Positions 1 through 6,165 are shown, counted from the first letter of the stretch. The stretch: 7,932 nucleotides of DNA from an uncultured Bacilli bacterium (GCA_934101445.1 CAKORQ010000035.1:1-7932); one strand, 5' to 3'. Notes: generated by a model from the letters alone, not told the origin. Numbers and translations are program-made.

Positions 1-305
1 ACTATAGGAGTTAAACTTAAAAGTAACTTCTTAACAACTTGTTTTTTTATTTTATTTTTTTCGTGCTTTAATATGTCTTCAACATTAATATTCTTTTCTT
101 GTTTAATCTGTAAAATACTATAAATATCTGTATCTAAAGCTTCCGCTAATTTTTCTAAAATAGTTATATCAGGAAGACTCAAACCTCGCTCCCACTTACT
201 AACAGCTTTATCCGTAACATATAGTATTTTTCCTAGTTGCTGTTGGGTTAGATTTTTTTCTTTTCTTTTTTCGGCAATAAATTTGCCTATTAAATTATTG
301 TCCAT
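1..305 (-). CDS. XRE-family helix-turn-helix regulator, N-terminal 101 residues (runs off the window)
   Basis: The frame opens at ATG 305-303 and stays open to base 1, so only the N-terminal 101 residues are visible. Residues about 5-62 form a Cro/C1-type (XRE) DNA-binding domain. The pattern EKRKEKNLTQQQLG is helix 1-2, VTDKAVSKWERG (30-41) is the recognition helix and its signature, and SLPDITILEKLAEALDTDI follows. This subtype is common in Firmicutes, where the HTH is often followed by a basic linker and C-terminal membrane helices. Here residues 80-93 are lysine-rich and KKLLLSL begins a hydrophobic stretch at the window edge, so a membrane-tethered regulator is likely but unproven. The start is supported by AGGAG at 318-314, 8 bases upstream, and a TATAAT box at 330-325. 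Its targets are unknown. Fic lies upstream but is separated from it by a terminator. Confidence 0.85.
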   Translation of the reverse strand, partial: MDNNLIGKFIAEKRKEKNLTQQQLGKILYVTDKAVSKWERGLSLPDITILEKLAEALDTDIYSILQIKQEKNINVEDILKHEKNKIKKQVVKKLLLSLTPI

Positions 306-324
306 AACTCGCACTCCTAAAAAC

Positions 325-330
325 ATTATA
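325..330 (-). promoter_or_regulatory. Putative -10 box (TATAAT) of the XRE regulator gene
   Basis: A perfect TATAAT reads on the minus strand 19 bases upstream of the ATG, with AGGAG between them. No good -35 is visible: the best hexamer is TTTAAA at 351-346 with a short 15-base spacer. Position next to a good ribosome site and downstream of the fic terminator supports a separate promoter for this gene. Confidence 0.5.
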
Positions 331-394
331 CTATAAAATAATATTTTTAAACTCTACTATTAGTTTAGTTTAATTTTTATCATAAAAAAGTCAT

Positions 395-452
395 AAAAAA
401 AAGCCACTTAATCAAAAACTAATTAAATGACATCTTCTAATTTATAAGTGGC
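395..452 (-). terminator. Rho-independent terminator of fic, stem starting inside the coding region
   Basis: On the minus strand GCCACTTA (452-445) pairs perfectly with TAAGTGGC (410-403) and is followed directly by eight Ts (402-395). The 34-base loop can fold further, since AATTA can pair with TAATT. The upstream arm encodes the Ala-Thr-Tyr near the fic C-terminus and the stop codon lies in the loop. There is no T run on the other side, so the signal acts for minus-strand transcription only. Confidence 0.8.
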
Positions 453-1028
453 ATAACCTTCATAAGCATAACTAGCATCTATACCTTTCATATAGACATT
501 TCTATCATTAGCTTTATCGGTTAAAGCGTTTTTTAATAAAAAATTAATTTCGGTATCTTTAATTGGACTTCTTTCCATAGCCAGTAAATAATCCTGCTTT
601 TCTACTTTACTCCAATCAACAACCAGTCCTAAATTTTTCTTTAAGATTAAATCTAACCATATTCTAGTACTGCGACCATTTCCTTCCCTGAAAGGGTGAG
701 CCACATTCATTTCTACATATTTTTTAATAATATTATCGTAATTATCCTCGGGCATTGTATCAATTGTCTTTAAAATATCTTTTAAGTATAAAACTGAAGC
801 AAAACGAAAATTGCCTTTGGCTATATTCACCGTTCGCATTTTTCCAGCAAAATCATAAATATCACTAAATAAATAATTATGAATTTGGGCTAAACCCTTA
901 AAAGTACCAACTTCAACAGTATTTATTTTACCACTATCATAAAGTTCCAATGCTTTTAATTTAGTTATCTTTTCCTCTATTTTGGAAAGTTCAACTTCAT
1001 CTGTTATATTTAATTTATTCTTTAGCAT
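423..1028 (-). CDS. fic: Fic-family AMP-transferase (class III, self-inhibited)
   Basis: This is a single-domain cytoplasmic Fic protein of 201 residues, a normal length for class III. Fic enzymes move AMP from ATP onto a hydroxyl side chain of a target protein. The full catalytic motif HPFREGNGRSTR is at residues 111-122, with His111 as the catalytic base. The region before it (IHNYLFSDIYDFAGKMRTVNIAKG, about 49-72) is the usual Fic core and includes the AGKxRTVNI strand. Near the C-terminus SYAYEG (186-191) matches the inhibitory motif [S/T]xxxE[G/N], with Glu190 as the blocking glutamate. In characterised class III proteins such as Neisseria meningitidis Fic this helix holds the enzyme off until oligomers fall apart or the helix tyrosine is modified. 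Known targets in that class include GyrB and ParE, but the target here cannot be told from sequence. The start has GGGAG at 1038-1034. A promoter precedes it and a terminator follows, so it looks monocistronic. It is probably intact and active, since no key residue is missing. Confidence 0.93.
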   Translation of the reverse strand: MLKNKLNITDEVELSKIEEKITKLKALELYDSGKINTVEVGTFKGLAQIHNYLFSDIYDFAGKMRTVNIAKGNFRFASVLYLKDILKTIDTMPEDNYDNIIKKYVEMNVAHPFREGNGRSTRIWLDLILKKNLGLVVDWSKVEKQDYLLAMERSPIKDTEINFLLKNALTDKANDRNVYMKGIDASYAYEGYATYKLEDVI

Positions 1029-1048
1029 ATTTTCTCCCTTATGACAAT

Positions 1049-1076
1049 ATTATACCATAATTCACCTGATTTTCAG
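1049..1076 (-). promoter_or_regulatory. Putative promoter of fic
   Basis: TATAAT at 1054-1049 is preceded by TGG, giving an extended -10 (TGnTATAAT). CTGAAA at 1076-1071 is a fair -35 with a 16-base spacer. A start site about 7 bases downstream would leave a very short leader that just contains the GGGAG ribosome site. The -35 lies immediately after the stop codon of the 51-codon ORF. Confidence 0.55.
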
Positions 1077-1082
1077 TAAATT

Positions 1083-1238
1083 TCAACGATATATCTTTTC
1101 TCTAATCTTCATATCCTTTGTTTTAATTAGCACTTCTATTTCAAAATCATCAGATACATTACAATAATTAAATTCAACATTACCTTCTAAAATATCGATA
1201 TAATTTTTAATATTTTCTATAATTTTATCAAAATCCAT
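1083..1238 (-). CDS. Small ORF, 51 residues, unknown function
   Basis: An ATG at 1238-1236 has a good ribosome site (AAAGGGAGA directly upstream) and opens a 51-codon frame ending in TGA at 1085-1083. The product begins MDFDKIIENIKNYID and is charged, with no membrane segment and no signal peptide; it has one Cys at residue 26. I do not recognise a family. It lies 53 bases after the YjdF-like gene with no clear terminator between, so it may be the last member of the bile salt hydrolase operon. It ends just upstream of the fic promoter. I considered a Fic antitoxin: it has SDDFEI (29-34), close to [S/T]xxxE[G/N] but with Ile in the last place, and the Fic protein already carries its own inhibitory helix. 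It could also be the remnant of a larger gene. Confidence 0.5.
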   Translation of the reverse strand: MDFDKIIENIKNYIDILEGNVEFNYCNVSDDFEIEVLIKTKDMKIREKIYR

Positions 1239-1291
1239 TCTCCCTTTAAACTTATTCACTTACTCCCAACGATTTTAATTAAATAACTAGT

Positions 1292-2155
1292 CTATTTTAA
1301 CAATTCTTTTCTATCTTCTATTTCTTTTATTACTGATGAGGCCATTGGTCTTTTTTCTTTAGTAGGAATAAACTTATCAATAAAGTTATTCTTTTTATTT
1401 TGTTTTAAAGCCAAGTAAGCAAAAGAACAAAATACTACAGCCCCAATAAAGTTAACAAGTAAATCTTTCATGGTATCATTTAAACCTATATCTAAATAAC
1501 CACCATCAATAGTTTCTAAAATATAACCATTTTCATCATAAATCATGGTTTTTCCTATTGAAGATACTACTATGGTTTTATTTTTACCTGAAGGATTTAA
1601 GGTCACAGAGGATATCTTCTTAACAACCGTATCTTTTTGCATATCCATATCCAAAAATTTATCACTGCTATATTCAAAAAATTCCCACAAAACGCCAATT
1701 GTCATCGAAAAGCAAAAAGCTACTAAGCATAAGTAAAAGGGTGATAAATTAACATTTTTACTATTTTTATTTAATAAGTCAATTAATGAAAACCCTACGG
1801 CAGCCGCTAAGAAACCATTTATAGTATGTAAAATAGTATCCCAATACGGAATTATCCCGTAAAAGTTATTAATTTCTCCTAATATCTCAGCAGCAAAGAT
1901 AAAGAAATAAATAGTAATTTCTAACCCACTTGGTAAAGTTATGGCAAACTTATTTTGAATAAATAAGGGAGCAAATAAAAGAATTAATGATAATAAACAT
2001 AGTAAAGCATTATTAATATTTCCTTTTAATAACTGTAAAACCATACATACTATCACTAAAAAACGCAAAATCAAATAAATAGCCAAGGAACTTCTTTTAG
2101 TTTCTTTATAAGCCATTTTAACTAATTTAGAAATTGTTAATCTTTTCTTTTTCAT
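1292..2155 (-). CDS. YjdF/DUF2238-like integral membrane protein
   Basis: This is a 287-residue membrane protein with about six hydrophobic segments (roughly 24-43, 47-66, 77-94, 107-127, 139-158 and 231-250). The conserved polar features of the DUF2238 (YjdF) family are present inside or next to the helices. These are WDTxLHxxxG at 105-114, WEFFEYxxD at 157-165, and a late NDTMKDLLVNFIGA at 226-239. The acidic and His residues could line a site in the membrane, but the biochemical role of the family is not known. Between helices 5 and 6 there is an unusual loop of about 65 residues rich in Lys, Ser and Thr, longer than I expect for the family. The ribosome site GAGG lies 6 bases before the ATG. 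The gene starts 21 bases after the PPC gene and is almost certainly cotranscribed with it and the bile salt hydrolase gene. The family assignment is from motif memory and is fairly secure; the function is open. Confidence 0.75.
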   Translation of the reverse strand: MKKKRLTISKLVKMAYKETKRSSLAIYLILRFLVIVCMVLQLLKGNINNALLCLLSLILLFAPLFIQNKFAITLPSGLEITIYFFIFAAEILGEINNFYGIIPYWDTILHTINGFLAAAVGFSLIDLLNKNSKNVNLSPFYLCLVAFCFSMTIGVLWEFFEYSSDKFLDMDMQKDTVVKKISSVTLNPSGKNKTIVVSSIGKTMIYDENGYILETIDGGYLDIGLNDTMKDLLVNFIGAVVFCSFAYLALKQNKKNNFIDKFIPTKEKRPMASSVIKEIEDRKELLK

Positions 2156-2176
2156 TTAATACCTCAAATCTCTTAT

Positions 2177-2596
2177 TTAAAATTTAAATAAATTAACCCC
2201 AATTTCTTCATCATAGAAGCGGTCTACACACCCCTCAATAATATTTATTATCATTTCGCAAGTTGTACTAACAAATGCCTTATTAAGATGTCCTCCAAAG
2301 GTCTGTCCTTTAACATTAGAGCAAGTTATATGAAGATGGGTATAAACTTCACTATTCTTGGTATTTATATTTCCCATTAAGGAAATTATTTCAAAATCAC
2401 CAACAAATTCATTTTTATAATATTTTTTCTCACTTAATTTATAAACTCCCGCCTCAAAACTACTAACGGCACCGATTGCTAAAACAGAGGCTAATTTGAT
2501 ATTTTCTTTTATCGCTATATTATGTAGTTCTGTAACTATTTCCTCATCTTTATCAATTCTTGCTACTATAGTATTATTAAATCTTTTATATTCCAT
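2177..2596 (-). CDS. PPC/DUF296-domain protein
   Basis: The 139-residue protein is a stand-alone PPC (plant and prokaryote conserved, DUF296) domain, the usual length for bacterial members. Diagnostic features are the VLAIGAVSSFEAGVY strand region (38-52), THLHITCSN at 86-94, and GGHL at 101-104. His87, His89 and His103 form the conserved metal-binding triad seen in structures of the family, which form trimers. It ends with the typical DEEIGVNLFKF strand. In plants the domain is fused to AT-hooks and helps bind DNA; bacterial single-domain members have no settled role, and there is no DNA-binding extension here. AAAGGAAA precedes the ATG at a workable distance. The gene sits 15 bases after the bile salt hydrolase gene and 21 bases before the YjdF-like gene, so the three are one transcription unit. 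A regulatory or small-ligand-binding role in that unit is only inference. Confidence 0.88.
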   Translation of the reverse strand: MEYKRFNNTIVARIDKDEEIVTELHNIAIKENIKLASVLAIGAVSSFEAGVYKLSEKKYYKNEFVGDFEIISLMGNINTKNSEVYTHLHITCSNVKGQTFGGHLNKAFVSTTCEMIINIIEGCVDRFYDEEIGVNLFKF

Positions 2597-2611
2597 TTTA
2601 AATTTCCTTTT

Positions 2612-3586
2612 CTAATTAACCAATTTAATGTTTTCACTATCATTTAAAGCATAAGATATTAATTTATCTTCCTCTAAATTTTCTTTATGCATATCAATTC
2701 TATTAATTTGATGATTATTATAGGTTGTATAATAATAAATTCCCTCTGAGGCATTACAACAACTACTATAAATAGTTATTTCATAAGTATTTTCTTTTAA
2801 TTTACAACATCCTCTTACTTGTTCAACAGAGTTGATAATATGAAAGAATTGGTTTACACTTGCGGTCTCATCAGCACTACTTACTGAATTTAATTTAACA
2901 AAAGAGGCTCGAACAAATCTAGACATACTAGATACATCCCCCGGAATGCCAAGTCCTCCTAAACCTCTACTATAACTTGTTAGGTTTAAATTATCACTAA
3001 AAGTACTCGGTAATTCTTCATTAGACAAATGTCTATAATTATTTAAATTAAATAATTGTTTATCAAAAGTTGGATTATTGGTCATAACTCCTACAGGATT
3101 ATCATATATTTTTAAGCCTTCCTTAACTGATTCGATAACTAGACATTCCTTACTATCGGCAATTAGCCAATGTAATGGTGATAATGGATAATTACTACTA
3201 AAAGTTTCTTTCGTAATATTAATATTTTCTAGTAAAATTTTAGCCTCAGTAACACTTGCACATTTTCCTAAAATCCAAGGGATAAGTTCAAATTGACAAA
3301 TATTATCTTTATCCTTTTTTTCATCGTTATATACAGCGTTACCGAAAAAGTTAAGACCAGCCATACCTAATCCCTGCTCATTTACTGCCTCATAATACAA
3401 GGGATAATCATTAACAATATGGGCCATTCCTATAAGAGCATAATGCCTACTTAAAATATTACCATTTCTAAATTTAAAGGAATAATTCTTAGGAGTTATG
3501 GTTACTTCTTCGCCATAAGAAAATTCATAATCTAAGGTTCTTCCAAAATAAAAATCTTTAGTTTTATAAGTTATTGCTGTACACAT
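2612..3586 (-). CDS. bsh: Bile salt hydrolase (choloylglycine hydrolase), Ntn family
   Basis: The enzyme cuts the amide bond of glycine- or taurine-conjugated bile salts (EC 3.5.1.24) in the cytoplasm. At 324 residues it has the normal length, and it has no signal peptide. The N-terminus MCTAITY leaves Cys2 as the N-terminal nucleophile after Met removal. The other catalytic positions known from Clostridium perfringens and Bifidobacterium enzymes are present. They are Arg16 and Asp19 in GRTLD, Asn79 in AGLNF, the Asn pair 170-171 in TNNPTFD, and the Arg residues of SRFVR (222-226). The stretches GLGGLGIPGDVSSMSRFVR and TIYSSCCN with the late DMHKENL follow bile salt hydrolases and not penicillin V acylases. 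AGG lies 7 bases before the ATG. It is the first gene of an operon with the PPC and YjdF-like genes. The leader (3649-3587) follows the terminator at 3650; its best -10 is a weak TATTAT at 3633-3628 without a good -35. It indicates a gut-adapted host cell. Confidence 0.95.
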   Translation of the reverse strand: MCTAITYKTKDFYFGRTLDYEFSYGEEVTITPKNYSFKFRNGNILSRHYALIGMAHIVNDYPLYYEAVNEQGLGMAGLNFFGNAVYNDEKKDKDNICQFELIPWILGKCASVTEAKILLENINITKETFSSNYPLSPLHWLIADSKECLVIESVKEGLKIYDNPVGVMTNNPTFDKQLFNLNNYRHLSNEELPSTFSDNLNLTSYSRGLGGLGIPGDVSSMSRFVRASFVKLNSVSSADETASVNQFFHIINSVEQVRGCCKLKENTYEITIYSSCCNASEGIYYYTTYNNHQINRIDMHKENLEEDKLISYALNDSENIKLVN

Positions 3587-3649
3587 ATTTTTACCTACTT
3601 TCTTGTTATTTACACTTAAAAGTTAGCATAATATCTTCATAAATACAAG

Positions 3650-3682
3650 AAAAAAATATAGTAATTATAATATTTTACTATA
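3650..3682 (-). terminator. Rho-independent terminator after the 3691-4320 membrane protein gene
   Basis: On the minus strand TATAGTAA (3682-3675) pairs with TTACTATA (3664-3657) around a 10-base loop, followed by seven Ts (3656-3650). The stem can be lengthened by weak flanking A-T and G-T pairs. It is almost all A-T and so only moderately stable, but its place 8 bases after the stop codon fits. It separates the upstream run of genes from the bile salt hydrolase operon. Confidence 0.65.
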
Positions 3683-3690
3683 CTTAAGTT

Positions 3691-4320
3691 TTAATAATCA
3701 GTTTCAACCCAATACCAATTATCTTTTAATTTTTCTACATATGTAATTTTATGACCAGTTTCATTTTTATATATTAAAGCCTCAGCCTCACTAGAATACA
3801 TTAACTGAACTGAACCTGATAAAACTCCCCGCATAATCCAAAAGCAAATTAAAACACCATCATTATCATTTTCATAAACTGTAACTTCACCACTAGTAGA
3901 TACTTTCTTAAATATTTTAGGCAAGGCTATATTACCATATTCATCTGATATATATTCTTTATCTTTGATTTTGGATATTATTTCTTCTCTTTCATTTTTA
4001 TAAAGTACCACTTCTAAATTAACTCTACTCTTTCTAAAAGGAAAGAAAAGACTAAATAAGGGAATTATTATATAAATTATAAGGCTATAAACACTACTTT
4101 TCTTTTTAGTCTTTACTACATCAATTATTGTTAAAATTAAGAATATATTATAAATTAGAAAAAGTATTATTATAGGTATAACAATTAAAGAAAATAACAT
4201 TTGTAAAATAATATCTCTATACCAATTATATAAAAAGCATAAGATAAATACAAGAATAGCAATTATTAAATATTTGTTTTCTTTTCTAAATTTATTAAAT
4301 TCAATAACAAACCTTTGCAT
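3691..4320 (-). CDS. Membrane protein with three hydrophobic segments and a soluble C-terminal domain, unknown function
   Basis: The product has 209 residues from the second of two adjacent ATGs (4320); starting at the first (4323) adds one Met. An AGG at 4328-4326 lies 5 bases from the second ATG but only 2 from the first, which favours the second. Residues about 17-33, 41-69 and 78-94 are strongly hydrophobic, so the N-terminal half is membrane-embedded. The remaining 110 residues are soluble and charged, with an EREEIISKIKDKEYISDEYG stretch and a Trp/Tyr-rich end (NWYWVETDY). Similar hypothetical proteins with a C-terminal ETGHxIT....NWY pattern exist in Firmicutes as I recall, but I know no function. 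The ribosome site starts within 10 bases of the stop of the decayed flavoprotein gene upstream, so the gene probably depends on that gene's transcript. A terminator follows. Confidence 0.8.
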   Translation of the reverse strand: MQRFVIEFNKFRKENKYLIIAILVFILCFLYNWYRDIILQMLFSLIVIPIIILFLIYNIFLILTIIDVVKTKKKSSVYSLIIYIIIPLFSLFFPFRKSRVNLEVVLYKNEREEIISKIKDKEYISDEYGNIALPKIFKKVSTSGEVTVYENDNDGVLICFWIMRGVLSGSVQLMYSSEAEALIYKNETGHKITYVEKLKDNWYWVETDY

Positions 4321-4325
4321 CATTA

Positions 4326-4328
4326 CCT
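4326..4328 (-). promoter_or_regulatory. Ribosome binding site that decides between two adjacent ATGs
   Basis: AGG (within TAGGTAATGATG) sits 2 bases from the first ATG and 5 bases from the second. The second spacing is the normal one, so translation more likely begins at 4320. The site is placed directly after the stop codon of the flavoprotein remnant, which suggests the two genes were once translated in sequence. Confidence 0.4.
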
Positions 4329-4330
4329 AT

Positions 4331-4885
4331 TTACTTAATACTTTTACCTACCGTATAAGCCCTTTCATAAGTTTTATTTTTTTCTATTTCTAATTCAGCA
4401 GTATTATCACAAATAATTATATCTTTTTTTACTGCCTCTGGTAGAGATTTAACAAATCATCTCAAAAAATTAATTGCTATATCTAAATCATTTTTATAAG
4501 GCTTTTCATAAGGAACCACACAGCTTAAAATAAAGTAAAACTATTTATTACTTAACGAGCTAAACTTAGAATATGTTCTATCTATTAAAGTCTAAAGTTG
4601 ACCAGTAATTGAATAGAGATATACTGGTGTTGCAAGTACTATAACATCATAGTCTAACATTTTATCTAAAATTTCTGGAACACCATCTTTATAAACACAA
4701 GTTTCACCATTTCTTTGACAAGTATTACATACACCCTAAACAAAAATTAATTTTTCTATGTCTAAGTTCAACTAATTCTACTTCATTTTTACTCCGTTCT
4801 GCTCTTTTTTAAATTGCTCACATAACTTTTTTGTATTATTTGACCAACTAAATGATGATGATATAATTAAAACTTTCTTACTCAT
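4331..4885 (-). pseudogene. Decayed NAD(P)H-dependent FMN reductase / iron-sulfur flavoprotein-like gene
   Basis: Three reading frames joined together give a recognisable flavodoxin-fold protein. It opens MSKKVLIISSSF, the FMN-phosphate loop region, at ATG 4885. After a frame change near 4785-4798 it reads NEVELVELRHRKINFCLGC. After a second frame change at about 4727-4733 it reads CNTCQRNGETCVYKDGVPEILDKM and then VIVLATPVYLYSITGQL, a typical flavin-binding TPVY segment. In the last frame there are premature stops at 4594-4592 (TAG, where TLIDR follows and Lys is usual), 4543-4541 (TAG, before FYFIL) and 4459-4457 (TGA, in FLR*FVK). The frame ends in TAA at 4333-4331. The intact protein would be about 180 residues and would reduce flavin or other acceptors with NAD(P)H; the cysteine cluster resembles that of iron-sulfur flavoproteins. 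Two frameshifts and three stops mean it is dead, not a sequencing slip. It sits 18 bases after the CxxC-protein gene. Confidence 0.9.
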
Positions 4886-4903
4886 AAATTTTTTTCTTTT
4901 TTA

Positions 4904-5737
4904 TTAATCTAATTTAAAATTAAATACTTTTTCAAACTTTTCTTTATTTATTCCGTCTGATACATGCCACCTGTTAATTGGATAACTAAAATCGTTTTTA
5001 TATTCCAGTGGATCCCGATTACATTCATTTACAAATTTATCTTCATAACATGGATTATCATTCGATGCCAAAACACCGCATATTCCAAGTAAATCTAAAA
5101 TATTACTAACTTCATTTTTATTAGTTTTAAATATTTTTTCTTTTAAGATTGTATCTCTAAATTTACCTGCTTTATCACTAGGTTGCATTTTTTCTATTAC
5201 CTTTAAAATTTTTTTTAATATTATTTTATCTTTGGCTGTTGGCACTACTTTTGGTAACTTTAAAAATTCTTCTATATCAAAAATTGCATAATCTAGTTTA
5301 GTATGTCTTACCCCACCAAATTTATATCTTTCAAAGTTAAATACATTAAGCCCTTCACGCCTATCATAATCATTCGGTTCTTTACTCCACTTACGCCACC
5401 CACAAACATAACAATTACGTGGATTATCTTCTTTATCGGGTAAAATTTCATGTTTTTTTATCGCTTTGGCATAATAGTAGCTTCCTAATATAGAACGATA
5501 CTCTAACTTTCTTGTTGATAAACTATATAAAAAAGCATTACTAACATCATTTTTATCAACCTTCTTAACTAAATCTATTAGTTTTTTCACCGCTTTATCA
5601 TGGCTTATATATTTTGGATAATCAAACATATAACCTTCTTTTTTAGCTATTAAAAAATCATCAACAGATACGCTCCCATTTTTCCAACCTTCACTAGACC
5701 AATAGGCTTTTAATAATATTTTTAAACCATTATTCAT
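4904..5737 (-). CDS. Conserved hypothetical protein with a CxxC pair (277 residues)
   Basis: I chose ATG 5737-5735 because GGAG at 5747-5744 lies 6 bases upstream. The frame is open a further 10 codons to a TTG at 5767, with two other ATGs in between, but none has such a site. The product is soluble and mixed-charge, with no signal or membrane segment. It starts MNNGLKILLKAYWSSEGWK. It has a single CYVCGW pair (Cys109, Cys112), then NFERYKFGGVRHTKLDY (134-150), a helical ILDLLGICGVLASN stretch (213-226), and SYPINRWHVSDGIN near the end (251-264). The final motif resembles a widespread set of uncharacterised Firmicutes proteins as I remember them. One CxxC alone is not a zinc ribbon, though it could be half of a site or redox-active. 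Its neighbours (a broken small membrane protein and a dead flavoprotein) do not reveal a role. The gene itself is uninterrupted. Confidence 0.82.
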   Translation of the reverse strand: MNNGLKILLKAYWSSEGWKNGSVSVDDFLIAKKEGYMFDYPKYISHDKAVKKLIDLVKKVDKNDVSNAFLYSLSTRKLEYRSILGSYYYAKAIKKHEILPDKEDNPRNCYVCGWRKWSKEPNDYDRREGLNVFNFERYKFGGVRHTKLDYAIFDIEEFLKLPKVVPTAKDKIILKKILKVIEKMQPSDKAGKFRDTILKEKIFKTNKNEVSNILDLLGICGVLASNDNPCYEDKFVNECNRDPLEYKNDFSYPINRWHVSDGINKEKFEKVFNFKLD

Positions 5738-5743
5738 ACAAAT

Positions 5744-5747
5744 CTCC
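5744..5747 (-). promoter_or_regulatory. Ribosome binding site fixing the start of the CxxC protein
   Basis: GGAG followed by ATTTGT and then ATG (5737) is the only well-spaced Shine-Dalgarno near the possible starts. The upstream TTG (5767) and the ATGs at 5758 and 5749 lack one. It supports a 277-residue product and not 287. Confidence 0.65.
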
Positions 5748-5771
5748 ATATTAATCATTATTTCCAATCTT

Positions 5772-6084
5772 TTAAGATTGAATATTATCTTTGATATTAG
5801 AATTCTTATTACAATAATCAGTTACTTCCTGATTAAAATCGTTAATATTCATTTGCCAAGAACCAAATTTAACTTCTTTATAACCACACAAGGTATTAAA
5901 AACAATCACTTTATAACCTAATCCCATATACTCTTTGGAACCACCATCTTTACATATAGTTGTTCTTACTCCAAATATTGGTCTTTTATTTTCTAAAGCC
6001 TTTTTTTTCAATACTTCCAAAAATAATGCCAAATCCCATAATAACTACAAGAACAATAATTCCAATTTTTAACCCTTTTTTCAT
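5772..6084 (-). pseudogene. Small membrane-anchored protein gene split by a frameshift in an A8 tract
   Basis: The 5' piece begins at ATG 6084 and reads MKKGLKIGIIVLVVIMGFG followed by IIFGSIEKK, a clear N-terminal membrane anchor or uncleaved signal. In this frame it stops at TAA 5988-5986 after 32 codons. The rest of the protein continues in another frame from the same point. That part begins ALENKRPIFGVRTTICKDGG, followed by a GLGYKVIVFN strand, CGYKEVKFGSWQMN, and ends at TAA 5774-5772. The switch falls in a run of eight As (minus strand, 6008-6001). Removing one A joins the two frames into 103 residues. The second frame alone could start only at a TTG (6032) with no ribosome site, so it is not a separate gene. 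The Cys-Lys-Asp-Gly-Gly pattern recalls small exported Firmicutes proteins of unknown role. The break may be real inactivation, slippage-based on/off switching, or a sequencing error in the homopolymer. Confidence 0.75.
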
Positions 6085-6137
6085 ATTAATTACTCTATTT
6101 TAAAAGATAAAACAATTTATTAGTAAGTATATAATCA

Positions 6138-6165
6138 TTAATATCTTTCGATTTTAAAATATCAA
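6138..6165 (-). promoter_or_regulatory. Candidate promoter for the 6084-3691 gene run
   Basis: TTGATA (6165-6160, five of six matches to the -35 consensus) is followed after 16 bases by TATTAA (6143-6138, four of six). A TATACT a few bases further on is an alternative -10 without a good -35. The site lies about 55 bases before the ATG at 6084. The region is so AT-rich that chance matches are likely. Confidence 0.35.

Noticed and set aside
1083..1238. A FicA/VbhA-type antitoxin
   Set aside because: The motif is incomplete (Ile in place of Gly or Asn) and the Fic protein has its own C-terminal inhibitory helix.
1545..1736. Open frame of 63 codons on the plus strand
   Set aside because: It lies wholly inside the YjdF-like gene on the other strand, has no ribosome site and no recognisable product.
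2612..3586. Penicillin V acylase in place of bile salt hydrolase
   Set aside because: Both share the fold and Cys2, but the GLGGLGIPGD, SRFVR, TIYSSCCN and DMHKENL segments follow bile salt hydrolases.
3600..3649. A confident promoter for the bile salt hydrolase operon
   Set aside because: TATTAT at 3633-3628 and TTGTAT just upstream are only 9 bases apart, and no pairing of boxes has both good matches and good spacing.
4457..4459. In-frame TGA read as tryptophan (mycoplasma code)
   Set aside because: All Trp codons in intact genes are TGG, and the same gene also has two TAG stops and two frameshifts, so it is a pseudogene.
5772..6032. A stand-alone 86-residue protein starting at TTG 6032
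   Set aside because: No ribosome site fits that TTG, and the other frame upstream supplies a membrane anchor that joins at the A8 tract. A frameshifted longer gene explains both frames better.
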